A DNA stretch of 64,000 nt from Pigmentiphaga sp. H8 (GTDB lineage: Bacteria; Pseudomonadota; Gammaproteobacteria; Burkholderiales; Burkholderiaceae_B). Made by a program: the position numbers and the translations under genes. Each line of letters opens with the position of its first letter. The first letter of the stretch is position 1. The stretch is from positions 1,426,001 through 1,490,000 of the forward strand of contig NZ_CP033966.1 in assembly GCF_003854895.1 (NCBI RefSeq), read 5' to 3'. This document shows positions 58,577 through 64,000 of the stretch, piece after piece. The notes below the pieces were generated by a model. It made no database searches, had not been told where the DNA came from, and saw only the letters and a program-made list of their open reading frames with translations.

Positions 58577-59836
58577 ATGCGCAGACTTCTATGGCCGCTC
58601 GGGCTGGCGGCCGTCTTGTCCAGCCCCATGGTCGTGGCCCAGCCGCGGCCCGATCCCGTTCCTATTCCCATTCTTGACCAGGTACCCGCCGCTGGCGGCC
58701 CGCTGACCCTGGAGGCGGCGCTGGCCATGGCTGCCGCGGGCAACCCGGCACTGGCGGCCGCCGCCAAGGAGGCCGAGGCCCTGCAGGGCGGCGTCGTCCA
58801 GGCGCGGGTCCTGCCCAATCCCGATATCTCGTTCGCCGTCGAGGACACGCGACGCGATTCGCGCACCACCAGCGTGGAGCTGGGCATTCCCATCGAGCTT
58901 GGCGGCAAGCGTTCCGCGCGCATCCTGGCGGCGGAGCGGGCGCAGACCGTGGCGGTGGCCGAGTTCACGCGGGCGCGTGCGCAATTGCGCGCGGCCACGG
59001 TGGCCGCCTTTTTCGACCTGCTGATCGCGCAGGAAGGGGTGGCGCTGGCCAACGGGTCGGCGCAGGTGGCGGCCCGGGCGGCGGACATCGCGGCCCGGCG
59101 GGTGGCGGCCGGCAAGGTCCCGCCGCTGGAAGAGACGCGGGCCCGCGTCGAGCGGGCCAATGCCGACCTCGAGGTCGAGACGGCGCAAGCGCGCGTGCAG
59201 GAGGCAAGACGGGCGCTGGGGGCGTTGTGGGGCGAACCCGATCCGCGCTTCGGCCAGGCCGTGGGCAGCCTGGACGTGCTGCCCGCGCGCGCGCCGGTCG
59301 ATGCGCTGCTGCGGGAGCTGGAGCAGGCGCCCGAACTGGCGGCGCACCGGCTGGAGATCGAGCGCCGCGAGGCCGTGATCGGCGTCGAGCGCAGCAAGCG
59401 CTACCCGGACGTGCGGCTGACCGCGGGTACGCAGCGCAACAATGAGCTGGGGCGCAACCAGACCCTGCTGGGCGTGTCGATTCCGCTGCCGCTGTTCGAC
59501 CGCAACCAGGGCAATCTGTACGAGGTCACGGTGCGCGCAGACCAGGCGCGCGACGTGCATCGCGCCATGCAAGTCAGGCTGGCCCACGAGCTGCGGCAAG
59601 CTTCCGCGCAGCTGGAACTGGCGCGCAAGAGCGCCGACGCGCTGCGCGGCACGGTGCTGCCCGGCGCGCGCGACGCCTATGAAGCCGCCACCCGCGGATT
59701 CGAGGCCGGCAAGTCCGGTTTCCTGGACGTCCTGGACGCGCAGCGCACGCTGTTCCAGGCCCGCATCCGCTATCTGGCCGTGCTGGCCGACACCTACCAG
59801 GCCGCCATCGCGATCGACCGCGTGCTGGGCCGCTGA
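58577..59836 (+). CDS. czcC: RND efflux outer membrane factor CzcC
   Basis: A 419-residue TolC-like protein with a signal sequence (LLWPLGLAAVLSSPMVVAQ). Residues about 40 onward show the two OMF halves: LTLEAALAMAAAGNPALAAAAKE, then EDTRRDSRTTSVELGIPIELGGKRSARI, and the second half with LLGVSIPLPLFDRNQGNLYE and GFEAGKSGFLDVLDAQRTLFQARIRYLAV. ELGGKRSAR and IPLPLFDRNQGN are typical of CzcC/CusC-type heavy-metal OMFs. It forms the trimeric outer channel for CzcA and CzcB. The ATG at 58577 follows AGGTG at about 8 bases. Confidence 0.93.
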   Translation: MRRLLWPLGLAAVLSSPMVVAQPRPDPVPIPILDQVPAAGGPLTLEAALAMAAAGNPALAAAAKEAEALQGGVVQARVLPNPDISFAVEDTRRDSRTTSVELGIPIELGGKRSARILAAERAQTVAVAEFTRARAQLRAATVAAFFDLLIAQEGVALANGSAQVAARAADIAARRVAAGKVPPLEETRARVERANADLEVETAQARVQEARRALGALWGEPDPRFGQAVGSLDVLPARAPVDALLRELEQAPELAAHRLEIERREAVIGVERSKRYPDVRLTAGTQRNNELGRNQTLLGVSIPLPLFDRNQGNLYEVTVRADQARDVHRAMQVRLAHELRQASAQLELARKSADALRGTVLPGARDAYEAATRGFEAGKSGFLDVLDAQRTLFQARIRYLAVLADTYQAAIAIDRVLGR

Positions 59837-59848
59837 AGGAATCCTGTC

Positions 59849-61042
59849 ATGTCGACGACGAACAAACAAAAGGCCGCGATGGCGGCCATCCTGATCGCGG
59901 GCGCGCTGGCGGTGGCCGGCGTGCTGTTCTGGCCCGCGCCGCATGGCGAGGAAGACGGCCACGGCCACGGCGGCGAGACGCCGGCCGGCGCATCGGCCGA
60001 CGAGCACGCCGATGACGGCCTGGTGAAGCTGAGCGAAGCCCAGGTCCAGGCGGCCGGCATACGCACGGCCGAGGCTGGCCCGGGAGTGCTGCGGCCGACC
60101 CGCGAGTTCCCGGGCGAGATACGCTTCAACGAAGACCGCACGGCCCACGTCGTGCCCCGGCTGGCCGGCATCGTCGAGCGCGTGTCGGCGGACCTGGGGC
60201 AACAGGTCCGCAAGGGCCAGGTGCTGGCCGCGATCGCCAGCACGTCGCTGTCGGACCTGCGCAGCGAACTGCTGGCCGCGCGCAAGCGCGAGACCCTGGC
60301 CGAGGAAACCTTCGTGCGCGAAAAGAAGTTGTGGGAAGAGCGGGTGTCCGCCGAGCAGGACTACCTGCAGGCGCGCACCGCGCGGGAAGAGGCCAGGATC
60401 GCGGTGCAGAACGCCGCGCAGAAGCTCCAGGCCGTGGGCGCGGCGGGCCGGGCGCCCGCGCTGAACCAGTACGAACTGCGCGCGCCTTTCGACGGCACCG
60501 TGGTCGAGAAACACATGGCCATGGGCGAGGCGGTGGGCGATACCACCACCGTGTTCACCATCGCCGACCTGAGCACGGTCTGGGCCGAGTTCATCGTCGC
60601 TCCGCAGGACCTGGCGGCCGTGCGCGTGGGCGAGAAGGTCAGCATTTCCTCGTCCGCCCTGAACGAGACGGCCCAGGGGGAAGTGTCCTACGTCGGCCCG
60701 CTGCTGGGCGCGCAGACCCGCACCGCCACCGCCCGCGTCACGCTGGCCAATCCCGGCATGGCCTGGCGTCCCGGGCTCTTCATCACCGTCAAGGTGCTGC
60801 GCGGCGAAGAGCCCGTGGCCCTGGCCGTGCCGGCCGATGCCATCCAGACGGTGGGCGATGACAGCGTGGTGTTCACCGTCGTGCCCGGCGGCTTCAAGGC
60901 GCAGCCGGTGAAGACCGGCCGCCGCGACGGCCTGCGGGTGGAAGTGCTGGAGGGCCTGGCCCCCGGCTCGCGCTACGCCGAGACCAATACCTTCACGCTC
61001 AAGGCCGAGCTGGGCAAGGCCAGCGCCGAGCATACCCACTAG
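59849..61042 (+). CDS. czcB: RND efflux periplasmic adaptor CzcB
   Basis: A 397-residue membrane-fusion protein with an N-terminal anchor (AAMAAILIAGALAVAGVLF), a His/Glu-rich stretch (HGEEDGHGHGGE..DEHADDG, residues about 33-60) that can bind metal, a barrel and lipoyl domain (VVPRLAGIVERVSADLGQQVRKGQVL, YELRAPFDGTVVEKHMAMGEAV) and a helical hairpin between them (KLWEERVSAEQDYLQAR). It joins CzcA to CzcC. AAGGA precedes the ATG, 12 bases after the czcC stop. The C-terminus also carries a His (EHTH). Confidence 0.94.
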   Translation: MSTTNKQKAAMAAILIAGALAVAGVLFWPAPHGEEDGHGHGGETPAGASADEHADDGLVKLSEAQVQAAGIRTAEAGPGVLRPTREFPGEIRFNEDRTAHVVPRLAGIVERVSADLGQQVRKGQVLAAIASTSLSDLRSELLAARKRETLAEETFVREKKLWEERVSAEQDYLQARTAREEARIAVQNAAQKLQAVGAAGRAPALNQYELRAPFDGTVVEKHMAMGEAVGDTTTVFTIADLSTVWAEFIVAPQDLAAVRVGEKVSISSSALNETAQGEVSYVGPLLGAQTRTATARVTLANPGMAWRPGLFITVKVLRGEEPVALAVPADAIQTVGDDSVVFTVVPGGFKAQPVKTGRRDGLRVEVLEGLAPGSRYAETNTFTLKAELGKASAEHTH

Positions 61043-61065
61043 ACCCGCCAGACAGGAAGACTCTC

Positions 61066-64000
61066 ATGTTCGAACGGATCATCCGGTTCGCCATCGAGCA
61101 ACGATGGCTGGTCATGCTGGCAGTATTCGGCATGGTCGCGCTGGGCCTCTACAACTTCACCCGCCTGTCCATCGACGCGGTGCCCGATATCACCAACGTC
61201 CAGGTGCAGATCAACACTTCCGCGCCGGGCTATTCGCCGCTGGAGACCGAACAGCGCATCACCTATCCCGTCGAGACCACCATGGCGGGCCTGCCCGGCC
61301 TGGCGCAGACGCGGTCGCTGTCGCGCTACGGCCTGTCGCAGGTAACGGTCATCTTCCGCGACGATACCGACATCCACTTCGCCCGCCAGTTGGTCAACCA
61401 GCGCATCCAGGAGGCGCGCGAGGCCCTGCCGGCCGGCGTCACGCCGACCCTGGGGCCGATCTCGACCGGGTTGGGGGAGATCTACATGTGGACGGTCGAG
61501 GCCGAGCCCGGCGCGCGCAAGCCGGACGGCAGCCCCTACACGCTGGCGGATTTGCGCGAGATCCAGGACTGGGTCGTCCGACCGCAGCTGCGCACGGTGC
61601 CGGGCGTGACCGACGTCAACACCATAGGCGGCTACGCGAAGGAATACCTGGTCGCGCCCAACCTGGAACGCATGGCGGCCCACGGGCTGACGCTGGCCGA
61701 CGTGGTGGCCGCGCTGGAGCGCAACAACGTCAACGTCGGGGCCGGCTACATCGAGCGGGGCGGCGAGCAATACCTGGTGCGCGCGCCCGGGCAGGTCGGA
61801 TCGCTGGAGGACATCCGCGAGGTCATTGTCAGCCAGGCCCAGGGCCAGCCCATACGCGTGCGCGACATCGCCGACGTGCAGCTGGGCCGCGAACTGCGCA
61901 CCGGCGCCGCCACCGAGAACGGCAGGGAAGTGGTGCTGGGCACCGTGTTCATGCTGATAGGCGAGAACAGCCGCGCGGTGTCGCGGGCGGTGGACGAGCG
62001 GCTCGCGGCCATCAACAAGACCCTGCCGCCGGGCGTGAAGACTGCGACGGTATATGACCGCACCACGCTGGTCGACAAGGCCATCGCCACGGTCAGGAAA
62101 AACCTGCTGGAAGGCGCGATCCTCGTCATCGTTGTGCTGTTCCTGTTCCTGGGCAACATCCGGGCGGCGCTCATCACGGCCATGGTCATTCCCCTGTCCA
62201 TGCTGTTCACCTTCACGGGCATGGTGTCCTACAAGGTCAGCGCCAACCTGATGAGCCTGGGGGCGCTGGACTTCGGCATCATCGTCGACGGCGCCGTGGT
62301 CATCGTCGAGAACTGCGTGCGGCGGATCGCGCATGCCCAGGCCGCGGCGGGCCGGACGCTGACGCGCGCCGAGCGTTTTGCCGAGGTGTTCGAGGCCTCG
62401 AAGGAAGCGCGGCGGCCGCTGATCTTCGGTCAGCTCATCATCATGATCGTCTACCTGCCGATCTTCGCCCTGACGGGCGTGGAAGGGAAGATGTTCCATC
62501 CCATGGCGATCACCGTGGTGCTGGCGCTGCTGGGCGCGATGATCCTGTCGATCACTTTCGTGCCGGCCGCGGTGGCATTGTTGTTGAACGGCCGCGTGCA
62601 GGAGAAGGAGAACCGCCTGATGACCGGCGCACGCCGGCTGTACGAGCCGCTGCTGAGCCGTTCGCTGGCCAACACGCCGGTGGTGCTGACCTTCGGCGCG
62701 GTGGCCGTGGCCCTGGCGCTGGCCGTTGCGACGCGCCTGGGCGCGGAGTTCATTCCCAGCCTGGACGAAGGCGACCTGGCGGTGCAGGTGCTGCGGATTC
62801 CCGGCACCAGCCTGACCCAGGCCATTGCGATGCAGGAGGAACTGGAGCGGCAGGTCGCCAAGGTGCCCGAGGTGGAACGGGTGTTCGCCAAGATCGGGAC
62901 GGCCGAGATCGCTTCCGATCCCATGCCGCCCAATATCGCCGACACCTACGTCATGCTCAAGCCGCTGGACGCCTGGCCGCAGCCGCGCCGCTCCCACGAA
63001 GAAGTGGTGGCCGCGATCCGGAAGGTGGTGGAGGGCGTGCCGGGCAACAACTACGAGTTCACGCAGCCCATCCAGATGCGTTTCAACGAGCTGATCTCGG
63101 GCGTGCGCAGCGACGTCGCCGTCAAGATCTTCGGCGACGACATGGCGCAGCTGGAACGCACGGCGGCCGAGATCGCGGCGGTCATGGCGCGTCTGCCCGG
63201 CGCCGATTCGGTCAAGGCCGAGCAGACCGCCGGCCTGCCCATGCTGACCATCGAGGTCGACAGGCAGAAGGCCGCCCGCTATGGCGTGAGCCTGGCCGAG
63301 GTGCAGGAAACCATCGCCACCGCGGTGGGAGGGCGCGAGGCGGGCATCTTCTTCCAGGGCGACAGGCGGTTCGACATCCTGGTGCGCCTGCCCGACGACG
63401 TGCGGGGCGACATCGAGGCGCTCAAGCGCCTGCCGGTGGCGCTTCCGCGAGGCGAGGGCCAGGCGCGCGTGGCCTTCGTGCCGCTGGCCGAGCTGGCCCG
63501 TTTCGAACTGGCGCCTGGCCCCAACCAGATCAGCCGCGAGGACGGCAAGCGGCGCATCGTGGTCAGCGCCAACGTGCGCGGCCGCGACCTGGGTTCGTTC
63601 GTGTCGGATGCCCAGGACAGCATCGAGGCGTCGGTGCGCATTCCGCCTGGCTACTGGACGGCCTGGGGAGGCACGTTCGAGCAGTTGCAATCCGCCACCG
63701 AGCGCCTGCAATGGGTCGTGCCGATCTCGCTGCTGCTGGTGTTCGCGCTGCTGTTCGCGATGTTCGGCAACCTGCGCGACGGCCTGATCGTGTTCACCGG
63801 CATTCCCTTCGCGCTGACCGGCGGCATGCTGGCGCTGTGGCTGCGCGGCATTCCGCTATCCATTTCCGCGGCCGTCGGCTTCATCGCGCTCTCGGGCGTG
63901 GCCGTGCTGAACGGACTGGTGATGCTGTCCTTCATCCGGTCGCTCCGGGCGCAAGGCCATCCACTGGACGACGCGGTCCGCCTGGGCGCCGCCACCCGCC
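61066..64000 (+). CDS. czcA: RND heavy-metal efflux pump CzcA (3' end outside window)
   Basis: 978 residues of an RND pump that usually has about 1040-1065; the last part lies beyond the window. It starts FERIIRFAIEQRWLVML, and has MAGLPGLAQTRSLSRYGLS and the TM4 motif LDFGIIVDGAVVIVEN. Residues D402, D408 and E415 match exactly in number the proton-relay triad shown for CzcA of C. metallidurans. This marks the HME-RND group (Co2+, Zn2+, Cd2+). It pumps divalent metal from the periplasm or cytoplasm out through CzcC, driven by protons. GGAAG lies before the ATG (23 bases after czcB). The operon continues beyond the window and may include the czcD or czcRS genes. Confidence 0.95.
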   Translation, partial: MFERIIRFAIEQRWLVMLAVFGMVALGLYNFTRLSIDAVPDITNVQVQINTSAPGYSPLETEQRITYPVETTMAGLPGLAQTRSLSRYGLSQVTVIFRDDTDIHFARQLVNQRIQEAREALPAGVTPTLGPISTGLGEIYMWTVEAEPGARKPDGSPYTLADLREIQDWVVRPQLRTVPGVTDVNTIGGYAKEYLVAPNLERMAAHGLTLADVVAALERNNVNVGAGYIERGGEQYLVRAPGQVGSLEDIREVIVSQAQGQPIRVRDIADVQLGRELRTGAATENGREVVLGTVFMLIGENSRAVSRAVDERLAAINKTLPPGVKTATVYDRTTLVDKAIATVRKNLLEGAILVIVVLFLFLGNIRAALITAMVIPLSMLFTFTGMVSYKVSANLMSLGALDFGIIVDGAVVIVENCVRRIAHAQAAAGRTLTRAERFAEVFEASKEARRPLIFGQLIIMIVYLPIFALTGVEGKMFHPMAITVVLALLGAMILSITFVPAAVALLLNGRVQEKENRLMTGARRLYEPLLSRSLANTPVVLTFGAVAVALALAVATRLGAEFIPSLDEGDLAVQVLRIPGTSLTQAIAMQEELERQVAKVPEVERVFAKIGTAEIASDPMPPNIADTYVMLKPLDAWPQPRRSHEEVVAAIRKVVEGVPGNNYEFTQPIQMRFNELISGVRSDVAVKIFGDDMAQLERTAAEIAAVMARLPGADSVKAEQTAGLPMLTIEVDRQKAARYGVSLAEVQETIATAVGGREAGIFFQGDRRFDILVRLPDDVRGDIEALKRLPVALPRGEGQARVAFVPLAELARFELAPGPNQISREDGKRRIVVSANVRGRDLGSFVSDAQDSIEASVRIPPGYWTAWGGTFEQLQSATERLQWVVPISLLLVFALLFAMFGNLRDGLIVFTGIPFALTGGMLALWLRGIPLSISAAVGFIALSGVAVLNGLVMLSFIRSLRAQGHPLDDAVRLGAATR

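Overview
The window is about 64 kb of high-GC, densely packed chromosomal DNA from a betaproteobacterium, most probably Alcaligenaceae (Bordetella or Achromobacter type). The evidence is two Bug/TctC-type periplasmic receptors, many LysR/MarR/HxlR/ArsR-linked catabolic and transport operons, fused carboxylase, oxoprolinase and PutA proteins, and a C-rich/G-rich extragenic repeat of the kind I recall from that family. I see no rRNA, tRNA, CRISPR, phage or insertion-sequence genes. Both ends cut a gene: an APH(6)-type kinase on the left and czcA on the right.

Layout. 1-8.2 kb: four regulator/transporter units, namely an HxlR regulator divergent from an MFS exporter, a Bug receptor, an EamA exporter divergent from a MocR-type regulator, and an MHS-family MFS permease divergent from an ArsR-type regulator. 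Several have clear palindromic operator candidates in their intergenic regions. 8.2-13.3 kb: a lipoprotein metallophosphoesterase, two unlisted small membrane-protein ORFs, and a large secreted coiled-coil/propeller-like protein of unknown function. 13.3-24.5 kb: one long minus-strand operon: an amino-acid/amide-type ABC importer (receptor, fused LivH-LivM permease, LivG, LivF), an SdhA-like flavoprotein, a stand-alone 2Fe-2S protein, a MarR-like regulator and a fused ATP-dependent oxoprolinase/hydantoinase. Most of these genes overlap by 4-17 bases. It reads as an import-plus-catabolism module for an unidentified cyclic amide.

24.5-34.5 kb: an EF-hand membrane protein, a DUF2501 protein, a 14-TM drug exporter, a DUF4168 protein, WrbA, an M23 peptidase, a GST with a quinone-oxidoreductase-like dehydrogenase, and NhaA. 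34.5-42.9 kb: a leucine-degradation operon (ivd, mccB, mccA) headed by a fused indolepyruvate-ferredoxin-oxidoreductase-type enzyme. That arrangement suggests the enzyme makes isovaleryl-CoA from 2-oxoisocaproate here. 43.2-46.1 kb: a nitrate/sulfonate/taurine-type ABC importer ending in a DsrE-like protein. 46.1-52.3 kb: PutA without its N-terminal DNA-binding domain, a PrpA-type phosphatase, an ETHE1-like persulfide dioxygenase and an MpaB-like (DUF2236) protein coupled to a LysR regulator.

53.3-57.6 kb: divergent from that LysR gene, a Bug receptor, SDR, EntE/DhbE-like acyl-AMP ligase and amidohydrolase form an apparent aromatic-acid catabolic operon. 57.7-64 kb: a Gly/Ser-rich secreted protein, then czcI-czcC-czcB-czcA, an RND efflux system for Co/Zn/Cd. 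The czcA product has the full D402/D408/E415 proton-relay triad.

Product names rest on motif recognition by eye. Operator and promoter calls are visual and untested.
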